This document shows positions 1 through 8,700 of a DNA stretch of 64,000 bases, piece by piece. Position numbers and translations under genes: made by a program. Source of the stretch: Secundilactobacillus silagei JCM 19001 (lineage in GTDB: Bacteria > Bacillota > Bacilli > Lactobacillales > Lactobacillaceae). How positions within the stretch are numbered: the stretch's first letter is position 1; each line of letters starts with the position of its first letter. Where the stretch lies: contig NZ_BCMG01000007.1 of NCBI RefSeq assembly GCF_002217945.1, positions 88,987 to 152,986 of the forward strand, given 5' to 3'. Under the pieces are notes generated by a model. It saw nothing but the letters and a program-made list of their open reading frames with translations, was not told the DNA's origin and searched no databases.

Positions 1-1689
1 ATCACCTGGCAGGTATTCACGGATGAGTTCTGGTTTCTTCTCATACAAGTGAGTTAACATACCTGGGTCTTGGTGAGTGTAACCATTGTGGTCTTGCTGG
101 AAGACAGTTGAAGTATCCACGAAGTTCAATGAAGGATACTGCTTACGCCATGTTTGTTCTGAAGCTTTACGTAACCACTTCATGTGTTGAGTCAACATTG
201 AGTCAACGACACGACCAAATGATTCGTAAGTTGCGAAGAAACCATGACGACCAGTTAAGACGTAACCTTCCAACCAGCCTTCAGCTTGGTGTTCTGAAAG
301 TTGTGAGTCAATTACACGGCCTTGAGGTGCCATGTTTTCGTCATTAGGTTCCTTGATAGGTTCTTCCCATTGACGCTTACCAGTATCAAGCATTGAGTAC
401 AGACGGTTTGACTTAGTTTCATCAGGACCGAATGCACGGAAGTTGGTAGGGTTCAACTTCATGGTGTCAGCAACCCAGTCAGACCAAACGATCATGTCTT
501 GAGCAGTGATAGCACCTGGAGTCTTAACTTTAATCGCGTATTTCTTGTAGTCAGGTAACTTCAATGGTTCTGGCTTGATCCCACCATTAGTGATAGGGTT
601 CATGGCCATCCGTTGTTCGCCCTTAGGTGCCATGTCGCGAACTTCTTGCTTGATGGTACCATCGGCATTGAAGAAGTCTTCTGGCTTGTATGACTTCAGC
701 CAGCTAACTAATTGATCAGCATGTTCCATTGCGCCTGAGGCAATTGGTAGCGGAACTTGGTGAGCACGGAATGAACCTTCAACAGGGTTACCATCGAAGT
801 CTTCCTTAGGACCAGTCCAGCCTTTAGGTGAACGGAAGATGATCATTGGCCAGTTAGGTAATGAATTGTCATTGTTTTCGCGGGCATTCTTTTGAATGGC
901 CTTGATCTTCTTAATGGCTTCATCCATAGCCTTAGCCATGTCTTCATGAACCGGTTCGTGATCGTCAGGGTTCTTAACTTCAACGAACTCTGGATCCCAG
1001 CCCATACCTTTGAAGTAGCTAGTCAAGTCTTCATCACTCATCCGTGAAAGGATGGTTGGGTTAGAAATCTTGAAGCCGTTCATGTTAATAATTGGTAAAA
1101 CAGCACCATCTTTGATTGGGTTGATGAACTTGTCTGAGAACCATGATGTTGCTAATGGACCAGTTTCAGATTCACCATCACCAATTTCAACAGCGGCAAT
1201 TACGTCTGGGTTATCTAAGATTGCACCAGTACCGTGTGAAAGTGAGTAACCAAGTTCGCCACCTTCGTGGATTGAACCTGGTGTTTCAGGAGCAGCATGT
1301 GAAGCAACGCCACCTGGGAATGAGAATTGCTTGAATAACTTCTGAAGACCTTTTTCGTCTTGAGAAATGTTTGGGTAGATTTCTGAGTAGCTGCCGTCAA
1401 GATATGAGTTAGAAACCATAACTTGACCACCATGACCTGAACCTTCGATGTAAAACATGTTCAAATCATACTTCTTAATAACCCGGTTTAAGTGGGCATA
1501 AATGAAGTTTTGAGAAACAATAGTTCCCCAGTGACCAATAGGCTTAATCTTAACATCATCTGAGGTTAAGTCGCGGTTCAATAATGGGTTGTCCCGTAAG
1601 TAAAGTTGGCCAACAGACAAATAGTTGGCTGCACGCCAATACGTGTCAACGCCTTCCAAATACTGTTTGGAATCGTAATCTTCTGCCAT
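1..1689 (-). CDS. xfp: Phosphoketolase (xylulose-5-phosphate/fructose-6-phosphate), C-terminus cut by window
   Basis: ThDP-dependent phosphoketolase cleaves xylulose 5-phosphate (or fructose 6-phosphate) with phosphate to acetyl phosphate and a triose/tetrose phosphate. It is the defining cytosolic enzyme of heterofermentative lactobacilli. The reading frame runs open from ATG at 1689 to the window edge (563 codons). Family length is close to 790 residues, so about 225 C-terminal residues lie outside. Visible motifs are [16 protein letters not shown] and the ThDP/Mg motif [10 protein letters not shown], then NPITNGG and HQAEGW further on. The start has AAAGGAG eleven bases upstream. A TTGACT/TATCAT promoter lies at 1803-1830 with a stem-loop in the untranslated leader. 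The next gene upstream is a GntR/UTRA regulator, a plausible but unproven partner. zwf and gnd in this window feed the same pathway. Confidence 0.97.
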   Translation of the reverse strand, partial: MAEDYDSKQYLEGVDTYWRAANYLSVGQLYLRDNPLLNRDLTSDDVKIKPIGHWGTIVSQNFIYAHLNRVIKKYDLNMFYIEGSGHGGQVMVSNSYLDGSYSEIYPNISQDEKGLQKLFKQFSFPGGVASHAAPETPGSIHEGGELGYSLSHGTGAILDNPDVIAAVEIGDGESETGPLATSWFSDKFINPIKDGAVLPIINMNGFKISNPTILSRMSDEDLTSYFKGMGWDPEFVEVKNPDDHEPVHEDMAKAMDEAIKKIKAIQKNARENNDNSLPNWPMIIFRSPKGWTGPKEDFDGNPVEGSFRAHQVPLPIASGAMEHADQLVSWLKSYKPEDFFNADGTIKQEVRDMAPKGEQRMAMNPITNGGIKPEPLKLPDYKKYAIKVKTPGAITAQDMIVWSDWVADTMKLNPTNFRAFGPDETKSNRLYSMLDTGKRQWEEPIKEPNDENMAPQGRVIDSQLSEHQAEGWLEGYVLTGRHGFFATYESFGRVVDSMLTQHMKWLRKASEQTWRKQYPSLNFVDTSTVFQQDHNGYTHQDPGMLTHLYEKKPELIREYLPGD

Positions 1690-1754
1690 TAGAGTAACAC
1701 TCCTTTTGATTGATTAAAGATAACTGCACGACGTAATCATTGCAGTTGAAAAAT

Positions 1755-1800
1755 GGTGTGTTAATTACCAGATACAAATTGACCCGATAATTTACACACC
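1755..1800 (-). promoter_or_regulatory. Dyad in the 5' leader of xfp
   Basis: Inverted repeat with 13-base arms (1755-1767 and 1788-1800, one mismatch) around a 20-base spacer; the arm reads GGTGTGTTAATTA. It starts three bases from the -10 box, so the transcript would begin with, or very near, this stem-loop. It may stabilise the mRNA 5' end or be an operator. Only the symmetry is seen. Confidence 0.55.
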
Positions 1801-1802
1801 TT

Positions 1803-1830
1803 ATGATAGTCCCATTTACATAAAAGTCAA
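1803..1830 (-). promoter_or_regulatory. Promoter of xfp
   Basis: On the minus strand, TTGACT (1830-1825), a 16-base spacer and TATCAT (1808-1803). It lies about 114 bases from the xfp start codon, which leaves room for the structured leader. Good sigma-A match. Confidence 0.65.
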
Positions 1831-1960
1831 CCGCTCTGAAAATTGATACGGTCCAATTCTTAGACATAATCAAGTTACTGCAGTTCAACCGCTTATAAGA
1901 CTGATGACAGCAAGCTTTTTACACCCTGAATGCCACGCTTTCACCAGCACTGATAGCATG

Positions 1961-1994
1961 AAAAAAAACCAGCCTGCGATAATCGCCAGCTGGT
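1961..1994 (-). terminator. Intrinsic terminator of the GntR gene
   Basis: Minus-strand stem ACCAGC…GCTGGT with inner GCGA/TCGC pairs, followed by eight T. It starts 17 bases after the regulator stop codon. Confidence 0.8.
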
Positions 1995-2010
1995 CTCTTC
2001 AATCAATATT

Positions 2011-2739
2011 CTATTCTTCATCCAAAGTAACAAACGTATTGTAATTAAAGTAATCATACCGCAACCGCATATTAGAAACTTCAAACGGTGTACCATCATC
2101 CAAGAAGAAGATGCCTTCCATAATAGCCACTGGTTCATTGGGCTTCAATGTCAGCAGCTCTTGATCTTCTTCATTTGACGGGGCCACTTTAACCGTCATA
2201 AACGACTTGGTCACTACCTTGTTTTGAACGTCTTCCAAATAGTTAAAAATCGAACCTGACACGACCTTTTGGGATAGCTCCGGTGCAATTTTTATCGGGA
2301 TAAACCCCCGTTCAACCATAAAGGGATGTTCATCAAATAACCGCAGGCGCTTAATTTCATACACAAAATCGCCCTTTTCTAAGAACAGATCTTGCTGCAT
2401 TTCTTCATTAGCAGGAACTACTTTGAAGGATAGCAACTTAATGCCCTGTGTTTGGCCGTCATTCTTAAAACTGTCAGTGATTCCCAAATTTGAACCTTCA
2501 TAATGAAAAATCGTTTGATTCTTCATGTATAATGGGTTAATAAACGTCCCAGAACCACGTTTCTTAAAAATAATCCCTTGATTTGCTAAAACACTAAGTG
2601 CTCGCTTGATTGAACTGCGACTGACGTTGTATGCTTCACTTAGGCTTCGTTCATCCGGTAGTCGTTTGTTTGGAAACTGATTATCGTGAATTCGTGACTT
2701 TAAGTCATGCAATACTCTTCTGTAAACTAAATCTGCCAT
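2011..2739 (-). CDS. GntR/HutC-family transcriptional regulator
   Basis: 242 residues. The N-terminal winged helix (about residues 4-70) contains LPDERSLSEAYNVSRSSIKRAL and GTFINP, typical of GntR proteins. The C-terminal part (about 85-235) is a UTRA ligand-binding domain with VYEIKRLRLFDEHPFMVERGFIP, the hallmark of the HutC subfamily that binds sugar phosphates or small acids. It is transcribed in the same direction as, and directly upstream of, xfp, with a terminator between them, so it is its own unit. Control of xfp is inferred from position only. Confidence 0.93.
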   Translation of the reverse strand: MADLVYRRVLHDLKSRIHDNQFPNKRLPDERSLSEAYNVSRSSIKRALSVLANQGIIFKKRGSGTFINPLYMKNQTIFHYEGSNLGITDSFKNDGQTQGIKLLSFKVVPANEEMQQDLFLEKGDFVYEIKRLRLFDEHPFMVERGFIPIKIAPELSQKVVSGSIFNYLEDVQNKVVTKSFMTVKVAPSNEEDQELLTLKPNEPVAIMEGIFFLDDGTPFEVSNMRLRYDYFNYNTFVTLDEE

Positions 2740-2899
2740 TCCAATCTCCCTCGCAACCAGCTTTACTGATTTTATAATTGAATCGAGTATAACAGATTTT
2801 ACAACTTTCGGATAGATTGAAACGAACTATTAAGCAAATTGGTCCTTATTAATTATTCATCTGGGCTGTACCAAATTATTTAAGTAAGGAATGATTCTC

Positions 2900-3412
2900 A
2901 TGTCAAAAAAGAAAAAAGCCAGCAAATTACATAAAACCCTAGTCGAACAGATCCTCGATAAGGCTAAGATCAGCTATACGCAAATGTCCTTTGCCACCCA
3001 CGAGGCCGGTGACGTTCAGCAAATGGATATTGATGAAAGTACTATCGATCAGCACATCATCTACAAAACACTGGTGGCTTCAGGTAAAACGACCGGTCCC
3101 GTAGTGGGTGTTCTTCCTATAGATACACACCTGGACCTCAAAAAATTGGCCAAGGCTTCCGGCAACAAAAAGGTCAACATGGTGCCATTAAAGGAACTCG
3201 TTAAAACGACGGGTTACGAACACGGTGCCAACACACCAATTGGTATCTGGGAAAAGTTAAAGTACCCGGTTTACTTCGATAACACCGCTCAAGAACAAGG
3301 CGAAATCATTGTCTCTTCCGGACAAATCGGCCGGTCAGTGAAGGTCAACGCCGAAGCGGTCTGCAAATTGGTACACGGTGAATTTACGGATTTACTGGAG
3401 AAAGAAGAATAG
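2900..3412 (+). CDS. ybaK: Cys-tRNA(Pro)/Cys-tRNA(Cys) deacylase, YbaK/EbsC family
   Basis: Trans-editing enzyme that hydrolyses mischarged aminoacyl-tRNA, in the YbaK branch of the INS superfamily. At 170 residues it is the usual size. Typical stretches are YKTLVASGK, VGVLPIDTHLDLKKLAKASGNKKV (with the lysine used in catalysis in this family), GYEHGANTPIGI and VSSGQIGRSVKV near the C-terminus. An ATG at 2891 touches the AAGGA element directly, so the ATG at 2900, nine bases downstream of AAGGA, is the better start (MSKKKKASKLHKT). A long hairpin element follows the stop. Confidence 0.93.
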   Translation: MSKKKKASKLHKTLVEQILDKAKISYTQMSFATHEAGDVQQMDIDESTIDQHIIYKTLVASGKTTGPVVGVLPIDTHLDLKKLAKASGNKKVNMVPLKELVKTTGYEHGANTPIGIWEKLKYPVYFDNTAQEQGEIIVSSGQIGRSVKVNAEAVCKLVHGEFTDLLEKEE

Positions 3413-3440
3413 TTCTTTTAGGCTGCCTAATCGGGCTCAA

Positions 3441-3540
3441 ACGAGCAAAGAGTTGCATATAAGCAAAGGCACCACAAATCCAAGTTCGGGATTTATGGTG
3501 CCTTTACTTATACTCCACTCTCTAAACGCTCGTTTTCGCA
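3441..3540 (+). repeat. Long hairpin element downstream of ybaK (variant of the GAGCG…GCGCGTTTCGGCA family)
   Basis: Nested inverted repeat. The inner stem AAAGGCACCA…TGGTGCCTTT (3465-3474/3496-3505) is extended by ATAAG/CTTAT, then AGAG/CTCT, and closed by AACGAGC/GCTCGTT. The right end GCTCGTTTTCGCA resembles the GCGCGTTTCGGCA tip of the elements after adhE and dhaT. It separates the converging ybaK and HD genes and could act as a terminator even though its T-run is poor. Confidence 0.6.
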
Positions 3541-3545
3541 CCTTG

Positions 3546-4214
3546 TTACTTTAATCCATTCCACTCCGCTTTAAAATCTTCCAAGAATCTCGTCATCGTC
3601 TTCTGACGTTCCTTGGCGATCCTTTTGGCTACCGGAGTGTTCATACTATCTGATAGTTTCAGCAATTTTTCGTAGAAATGATTAATGATGGTTTCATTAT
3701 CCAAATTACGGTATTCCGCCTTAGTCATACTGGTTCGAGGCTTAATTTGGGGATCATAGATTTTTTCGCTATGATGGCCACCGTAGTAAATCGCCCTGGT
3801 AATCCCAATGGCGCCAATCGCGTCCAGCCGATCCGCATCCTGCACGATTTGACCCTCTAACGGTAACGGGTGCTGATCATCCGTCAGCGATTTACTAAAT
3901 GACATATTGTTAATAATAAACATGATCGTCTGCACTTGATCCGGGCCGAACTCAATCGAACTCAAAAACTTCTCAACGCCACGTTGCGCCGTTAAGACAT
4001 CCGAAACCAGCTTATCATCGATCACATCATGTAAATAGGCTGAACCGAGTGTGATCAAATAGTCCGCTGACGGTTCTTCTGCCATCAGCATTTTCGCATT
4101 GGTCACTACCCGGTTAATGTGGTCGATTCCATGCCCAGTTGCATCACCCGCTAATTTTTGCGAGGTATATTTTTTTATTGCAGCTAATTGCTCAGTTGCT
4201 TCCAAGTCGCTCAC
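3546..4214 (-). CDS. HD-domain metal-dependent phosphohydrolase (YedJ-like)
   Basis: 222 residues with the HD signature in order: HGIDH (residues 28-32), YLHDVIDD (about 60-67) and QDADRLDAIGAIG (about 125-137). These provide the His/Asp metal ligands. Proteins of this group are cytosolic phosphohydrolases of uncertain nucleotide or phosphate-ester substrate, and no substrate can be named. The long form starts with GTG at 4214. An AGGTGA just inside would also suit a TTG three codons later, so the exact start is uncertain. It converges on ybaK. Confidence 0.88.
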   Translation of the reverse strand: MSDLEATEQLAAIKKYTSQKLAGDATGHGIDHINRVVTNAKMLMAEEPSADYLITLGSAYLHDVIDDKLVSDVLTAQRGVEKFLSSIEFGPDQVQTIMFIINNMSFSKSLTDDQHPLPLEGQIVQDADRLDAIGAIGITRAIYYGGHHSEKIYDPQIKPRTSMTKAEYRNLDNETIINHFYEKLLKLSDSMNTPVAKRIAKERQKTMTRFLEDFKAEWNGLK

Positions 4215-4449
4215 CTAAACTTTCTCAATAATAAAAAATATCATACTTTATTTTTATTAAAATCAAATTAGAAAGCATTCCACTTAAAAAGTTTACAGAA
4301 CAACTTTTTTGTATTTTATGATAGTCATTATGCTATCAAATCATCTGTCAATGGCTGACGGCTGGTTTGATATAATCACTTGCGTCACCCGCGTAAACAT
4401 GCTAAATTCAGATGAGAAATAGATTAATCAAAGGAGGTCCATTGTTTCT

Positions 4450-5202
4450 ATGACACCAGTATCCTTTAAAGGACTTTCGCTTGGTAGCGGAATCCCTAAA
4501 ATTTGCGTTCCTATTACGGGCGCTGATTCAAATACTGTCATTGGTCAAGCCGGTGAAGCTGTTTCATCAGCCGCTGACATTGCTGAATGGCGACTCGATT
4601 ACTTTAACGATTTAGAAGATACCGCAAGCATTATTTCAACCGCTAACCGTTTGATTGAGATCCTTGGTGATCTCCCACTGATCATCACTCTGCGCGACCG
4701 TGCTGAAGGCGGTAAACGCCAAATTGCTGACGCGGACTATCTCAATCTCTACACGCAGCTCGTGGCTCGTACTGAAGTCACCGCCATCGACGTCGAATGG
4801 CAACGTGACCCCACCATTACGGCACAGCTGATCACCCTTGCCCATGCGCACCAGGTACGCACAATCATCAGCCATCATGAATTTGAGCACACCCCAACTA
4901 AAACTGTGATGGTCGACCAGCTCACCAAAATGGCTCAATTAAACGGTGACGTGGTCAAACTCGCCGTCATGCCCGCCAGTAACGATGACGTCTTAAACCT
5001 GATGGTGGCCACCCACGAAGCCAGCCAGCAGTTATCACAGCCCATCATTACCATGGCAATGGGCTCACTGGGTGCGGTTACCCGGGTCGCGGGCCAGACC
5101 TTTAACAGCGTCTTAACCTTTGCGACCACTTCGAACCTGTCAGCTCCGGGTCAGTTAACCGTGGATCAAACCCGCCGGATCTTGAAAATTATTGCACAAT
5201 GA
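4450..5202 (+). CDS. aroD: 3-dehydroquinate dehydratase, type I
   Basis: Schiff-base dehydratase converting 3-dehydroquinate to 3-dehydroshikimate, third step of the shikimate pathway. 250 residues, normal for type I. Visible are the substrate-binding EWRLDYF (about residues 46-52), TLRDRAEGG, the catalytic His region IISHHEFEHTP, the Schiff-base lysine in GDVVKLAVMP, and MGSLGAVTR. AAAGGAGGT lies upstream of ATG 4450. It stands alone here, far from the chorismate-branch genes at 41-45 kb, so shikimate genes are split over at least two loci. Confidence 0.97.
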   Translation: MTPVSFKGLSLGSGIPKICVPITGADSNTVIGQAGEAVSSAADIAEWRLDYFNDLEDTASIISTANRLIEILGDLPLIITLRDRAEGGKRQIADADYLNLYTQLVARTEVTAIDVEWQRDPTITAQLITLAHAHQVRTIISHHEFEHTPTKTVMVDQLTKMAQLNGDVVKLAVMPASNDDVLNLMVATHEASQQLSQPIITMAMGSLGAVTRVAGQTFNSVLTFATTSNLSAPGQLTVDQTRRILKIIAQ

Positions 5203-5303
5203 AGTTTGATTTAGCAGTAGTTGCGCTACAATTAATGGTGAATCAGTCAAAAATGAGGGTTTAACGGTGTAAGACTTGGTAAATAAGAATTTTATCAAAA
5301 TTA

Positions 5304-5332
5304 TTGAAACAGCTTACACTATCTGCTATATT
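5304..5332 (+). promoter_or_regulatory. Promoter of ribokinase
   Basis: TTGAAA (5304-5309), a 17-base spacer and TATATT (5327-5332), followed by a palindromic operator. Confidence 0.7.
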
Positions 5333-5348
5333 ATTAAGTGAAAGATAC

Positions 5349-5362
5349 GTAAAACGTTTTAC
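5349..5362 (+). promoter_or_regulatory. LacI-type (RbsR-like) operator before ribokinase
   Basis: Perfect 14-base palindrome GTAAAACGTTTTAC with the central CG typical of LacI/RbsR/CcpA-family operators. It starts 17 bases after the -10 box, a roadblock position. No lacI-family gene is in the window. Confidence 0.65.
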
Positions 5363-5411
5363 TTAACTTTAATCGTAGAAAAATTCACAATTTGAAATGA
5401 GGTTTATTAAA

Positions 5412-6344
5412 ATGACTAATCGCGTAACCGTAATTGGTAGTTTAAATGTTGATACGATCCTGGAAATCCCCCGTTTACCTAAGCCTGGCGAAACCCTTGC
5501 CATGGGTGATCAATCCTTTGCCGGTGGCGGTAAGGGTTCCAACCAAGGAATTGCTGCAGGACGTGCCGGTGCTGACACCCACTTCATTGGTAAGATCGGT
5601 GATGACGCCAACGGTAAGTTTATGGTCAAATCCATGACTGACTCTGGCATTAACGTTGATCAAGTGACCGTCACTAAAGAAGCTAAAACTGGTCAGGCCT
5701 TCATCTTACTAGACAAGAACGGTCAAAATTCAATCTTAGTTTACGGCGGTGCTAACCAAGTTCTTTCCACCAAAGACGTTGATAACGCTAAGGATATTAT
5801 CGCTAATAGCGACTTTATCATTACCCAGTTTGAAACCCCTCTGGCAGTTGCTGAAGCAGCCTTCAAGGTTGCCAAGGACAATAACGTGGTCACCATTTTG
5901 AACCCGGCACCCGCCCAGGAAGCAATTCCAGCCAGCCTGCTCGCGGTTAGTGACCTCGTTGTGCCAAACGAAACTGAATGCCAGACGTTAACTGGTGTTG
6001 AGATCACCGATGAAGCTTCCATGATCAAAGGGGCTGAAAAGCTCCACGCCATGGGTGCTAAGGGTGTCATCATCACCGTTGGTAGTAAGGGGGCCTTCTA
6101 CCACACAGCCGATGGCAACTACGGTTTCGTCGATGCTTTCAAAGTTAACGCTGTTGATACCACCGCTGCCGGTGATACCTTTATCGGTGCTTTGAGTTCT
6201 CAACTAAAACCTGACCTTAGCAACTTAGCCGAAGCTATCCGCTTCGCTAACCGGGCCTCATCCATTACCGTACAACGAATGGGTGCTCACCCTTCAATTC
6301 CAACTTTAGCTGAAATTGACGCCGCTGAAAAAGCTGCTAAATAA
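5412..6344 (+). CDS. rbsK: Ribokinase, PfkB family
   Basis: ATP-dependent kinase making ribose 5-phosphate from ribose; in a phosphoketolase organism this feeds pentose fermentation. 310 residues. Motifs are GSLNVDTIL at the N-terminus, GGGKGSNQ (PfkB signature 1 region, about residues 40-47), NPAPAQ, NETE, and the catalytic DTTAAGDTFIGAL (about 250-262) with the base Asp in GD. The start is the second ATG (5412), nine bases after GAGG; the first ATG at 5397 overlaps the ribosome binding site. A terminator follows. The operator upstream suggests ribose-type induction. No ribose transporter lies next to it. Confidence 0.95.
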   Translation: MTNRVTVIGSLNVDTILEIPRLPKPGETLAMGDQSFAGGGKGSNQGIAAGRAGADTHFIGKIGDDANGKFMVKSMTDSGINVDQVTVTKEAKTGQAFILLDKNGQNSILVYGGANQVLSTKDVDNAKDIIANSDFIITQFETPLAVAEAAFKVAKDNNVVTILNPAPAQEAIPASLLAVSDLVVPNETECQTLTGVEITDEASMIKGAEKLHAMGAKGVIITVGSKGAFYHTADGNYGFVDAFKVNAVDTTAAGDTFIGALSSQLKPDLSNLAEAIRFANRASSITVQRMGAHPSIPTLAEIDAAEKAAK

Positions 6345-6360
6345 TTTAAATTCGAATCTA

Positions 6361-6395
6361 AAAAAATCACCTAACATTTTGCTAGGTGATTTTTT
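6361..6395 (+). terminator. Bidirectional terminator between rbsK and oxidoreductase
   Basis: AAAAAATCACCTA…TAGGTGATTTTTT stem with a short loop and T-runs on both strands; it serves both converging genes. Confidence 0.88.
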
Positions 6396-6404
6396 GTCGT
6401 TCTA

Positions 6405-7349
6405 CTAATCATTGGTCACGATCACTTCTCCAGCCGTTGGATTGGCCATCACAAAATCATGAGCGGCGACAATTTCAGTCAACGGAAAGACTTTAGAAAT
6501 CGGAATAGTAATGTCGTGCGCGTTAATCACCTGAAATAGCTCATCGATCATCGCCTGATCCACAAAACCAGAATCATAATCTGTGAGATAGCGATTTTGT
6601 AAATCAAATGGTGAGAAATCCTTCATCATCCACTCACCGGCTAACAAACCGACTACACAGCAAGTTCCACCAACAACCACGTGACTAAGTGAATCATTAG
6701 CGGTTGCCGTACCCACCAGATCCACGATACCATCAAACATTTGCGTAGTATCCAATTGACCGGCTTTGTCTAAAATGACATCAGCCGCACCAGCAGCCGT
6801 TAATAGCGAAAAGCGTTCAGGTTTCCGGGTTGTCGCGGTAACTTTGAGTCCAATTGCCTTTGCCAGCTTGATCATTGCTAACCCCACTGCACTAGTTCCA
6901 CCACGAACCAGCATGGATTGACCAGCCGACAACCGCAAACTCTTAATTGAACCCCAAGCGGTCACAAACGTTTCGGGATACTGTGCCAGCGATACCCAGT
7001 CACCATCGTAATCAACGGTAAAAAGTTGGTTATTGGGGACCAATGCGTATTCTTCATAACTGCCATCAAAATCTCGACCGAAACCACCGTTCAATGTAAT
7101 TACCCGCTGGCCTAATTTCAGGCCAGAATCAGGCGCGGTTTGATAAATCTCACCTACTGCTTCAACACCAATAACCCGTGGAAATTTCACGTCGGGTGAA
7201 CCGCCTTCTCGCGTCAGCACCTCGTATCGGTGAACACCAAACGCGTGAATTTTTAGCACTGAATGTGTTGCATCAGCGCTTGGTATTGGTCGATCGACAA
7301 TGTCTAAAACGTCTGAGTTACCGGGTTGGTTAATCACAACTGCTTTCAT
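6405..7349 (-). CDS. Zinc-independent alcohol dehydrogenase/quinone oxidoreductase family protein (MDR)
   Basis: 314 residues of the medium-chain dehydrogenase/reductase superfamily, QOR-like branch. It has a GroES-like N-terminal half with VIGVEAVGEI and a Rossmann half with SMLVRGGTSAVGLAMIKLAKAIG (about residues 145-167), the NAD(P)H site. Zn-binding cysteines are not evident, so it probably reduces quinones or enals with NADPH. It is divergent from the MerR regulator at 7442, and its promoter has the 19-base spacer typical of MerR control, so it is the likely target. Substrate unknown. Confidence 0.87.
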   Translation of the reverse strand: MKAVVINQPGNSDVLDIVDRPIPSADATHSVLKIHAFGVHRYEVLTREGGSPDVKFPRVIGVEAVGEIYQTAPDSGLKLGQRVITLNGGFGRDFDGSYEEYALVPNNQLFTVDYDGDWVSLAQYPETFVTAWGSIKSLRLSAGQSMLVRGGTSAVGLAMIKLAKAIGLKVTATTRKPERFSLLTAAGAADVILDKAGQLDTTQMFDGIVDLVGTATANDSLSHVVVGGTCCVVGLLAGEWMMKDFSPFDLQNRYLTDYDSGFVDQAMIDELFQVINAHDITIPISKVFPLTEIVAAHDFVMANPTAGEVIVTND

Positions 7350-7394
7350 AAAATAAAACCTCCAAATATCGTTAAGTGACTTATCAATGACTCT

Positions 7395-7425
7395 AGGTTA
7401 AACTGTAACGTAACGTACAGGTCAA
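7395..7425 (-). promoter_or_regulatory. MerR-type promoter with 19-base spacer for the oxidoreductase
   Basis: Minus strand: TTGACC (7425-7420), 19-base spacer with repeated ACGTTACGTTAC, and TAACCT (7400-7395). The over-long spacer is the hallmark of promoters activated by MerR proteins through DNA untwisting, and a MerR gene is divergent. Confidence 0.75.
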
Positions 7426-7441
7426 GGAGGGATTTAAAAAA

Positions 7442-8245
7442 ATGTTATCCATTAACCAATTCGCTAGATTAGCAGGGACTACTCGCCGGACACTGCTGTT
7501 TTATGATGAACAAGATTTATTCAAGCCGGCAACCGTTGGGGACAATCATTATCGCTATTACGACTATGATCAGCTGTATCAGATGAATTTCATCTTGCAG
7601 CTACGCCGGTTAGGCCTTTCGATTGCAGATATTAAGGCACTGATTGCTAAGCAAACTGATGCCGCCCTGGATTCTCGTTTAGACCAGGTGCTAGCCGATA
7701 TCCAAACTAAGATTCAGGAAATGACCTCTTTAAAAAGCACCCTTTTAGAACGTTATCGCAACACCGCATCTGCTGATACCGAACAACTGTATGCGCCATG
7801 TATCCTTGACCGACCAGCCCGCAAGTTTTGGACTTCTTTAGAATCGGTCGGCTGTACGGACGAAGCAATCAGTGCGCTTTATAAGCAATTTTATGCGCTG
7901 ATCGACCCGTTGAAGTTAGTGAACAAAAAAGAATCTGGTTTTCTGACTGATCTCAGCGGCAGTGAAGCGCGGGAATATCCCAACGCCAATTTTCGGATCA
8001 TTAAGGAAGTCAGCCAGCAAGACATTACGACCGTTCCTGTCATTACTCGGCCTCAAGGTAAATACATTGTCGCCAGCGCAACCAACAGCCAAGCCAGTAT
8101 CGAAAAGGCGTTGGCTGCCATTAAAGCGTTTATCAATCGCAACCACCTGGAAATTGCCAACAATTATTGGCAGTTGAATGAGTCGGAACAGCTCACTAGC
8201 AAGGCCGGTTCAAAAAAAATTTCGATTGAATATCAGCTGCTTTAA
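7442..8245 (+). CDS. MerR-family regulator with C-terminal effector-binding (GyrI-like/BmrR-type) domain
   Basis: 267 residues. The N-terminal MerR winged helix (about 3-70) reads SINQFARLAGTTRRTLLFYDEQDLF…YRYYDYDQLYQMNFI. A coiled linker follows (about 75-110), then a domain of about 150 residues resembling the BmrR/GyrI drug-binding fold, with the VPVITRPQGKYIVA strand. It lacks the clustered cysteines of metal sensors, so it more likely senses an organic molecule. Ribosome binding site AAGGAGG. The divergent oxidoreductase has a MerR-type promoter. Confidence 0.9.
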   Translation: MLSINQFARLAGTTRRTLLFYDEQDLFKPATVGDNHYRYYDYDQLYQMNFILQLRRLGLSIADIKALIAKQTDAALDSRLDQVLADIQTKIQEMTSLKSTLLERYRNTASADTEQLYAPCILDRPARKFWTSLESVGCTDEAISALYKQFYALIDPLKLVNKKESGFLTDLSGSEAREYPNANFRIIKEVSQQDITTVPVITRPQGKYIVASATNSQASIEKALAAIKAFINRNHLEIANNYWQLNESEQLTSKAGSKKISIEYQLL

Positions 8246-8282
8246 ACCAGTCAGTTTTAATTTTTCACTTGAAAATACGGAC

Positions 8283-8318
8283 AAAAAAGCTCACCTAGAA
8301 AAATCTAGGTGAGCTTTT
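8283..8318 (+). terminator. Bidirectional terminator between MerR gene and rhodanese gene
   Basis: AAAAAAGCTCACCTAGA…TCTAGGTGAGCTTTT, 13 or more paired bases with a four-base loop and T/A runs on both sides. Confidence 0.88.
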
Positions 8319-8332
8319 AGTATCAATCTGAA

Positions 8333-8698
8333 TTAAGCTACTGGTTCAACTGGCAGGCTCATGCCCTTCCAGCCTTCTAAGGCACATGATAATTCGTATG
8401 CTTTGAAGCCGTTTGAAAGCAGAGTCAATAGAGCGACTTTGCCTAAAGTAGTACCGGCAGTCCAGTCGTAAACGACGTAGGTCTTTGACTTGTCCAATTC
8501 GTTCAGATGGTCAGGAAGATCCTTAGCAGCTAATGCAACAGCGCCCTTGATCTGATCCTTTTTGATTTGTGCTGGGGCGTTACGAACATCCAGAACAACG
8601 TATTGTGAATCAGGCTTTTGCTTGTCGGCCATAACTTGTTGATGGCTGATGTAAAGGCTCAAGTAAGTTTTTAAAAAGTTGATTTTTTCTGTATCCAT
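8333..8698 (-). CDS. Rhodanese-like domain protein lacking the catalytic cysteine
   Basis: 121 residues, single rhodanese fold: QYVVLDVRN (about 31-39), IKGAVALAAKDLPDHL, then KTYVVYDWTAGTTLGKVAL. The active-site loop after VVY should start with Cys (YCxGxxC…); here it starts YDWTAGTT, so sulfurtransferase chemistry through a persulfide is not possible. The last segment YELSCALEGWKG has a Cys outside the loop. The start lies two bases after the stop of the marR gene, so both form one operon. The role may be binding or sensing; unknown. Confidence 0.88.
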   Translation of the reverse strand: MDTEKINFLKTYLSLYISHQQVMADKQKPDSQYVVLDVRNAPAQIKKDQIKGAVALAAKDLPDHLNELDKSKTYVVYDWTAGTTLGKVALLTLLSNGFKAYELSCALEGWKGMSLPVEPVA

Positions 8699-8700
8699 GT

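Noticed and set aside
1646..1888. Minus-strand 80-codon frame overlapping the xfp promoter and start
   Set aside because: It lies across promoter and leader of xfp in another frame and has no ribosome binding site.
1938..1964. TTTTCA-N15-TGAAAG copy upstream of xfp as full member of the adhE/zwf/gnd dyad
   Set aside because: One mismatch in the arm, no match in the interior, and it overlaps the T-run of a terminator; mentioned only as a weak lead.
8281..8325. Operator reading of the CTCACCTAGA repeat
   Set aside because: Perfect stem, short loop and T-runs between converging genes make it a terminator.
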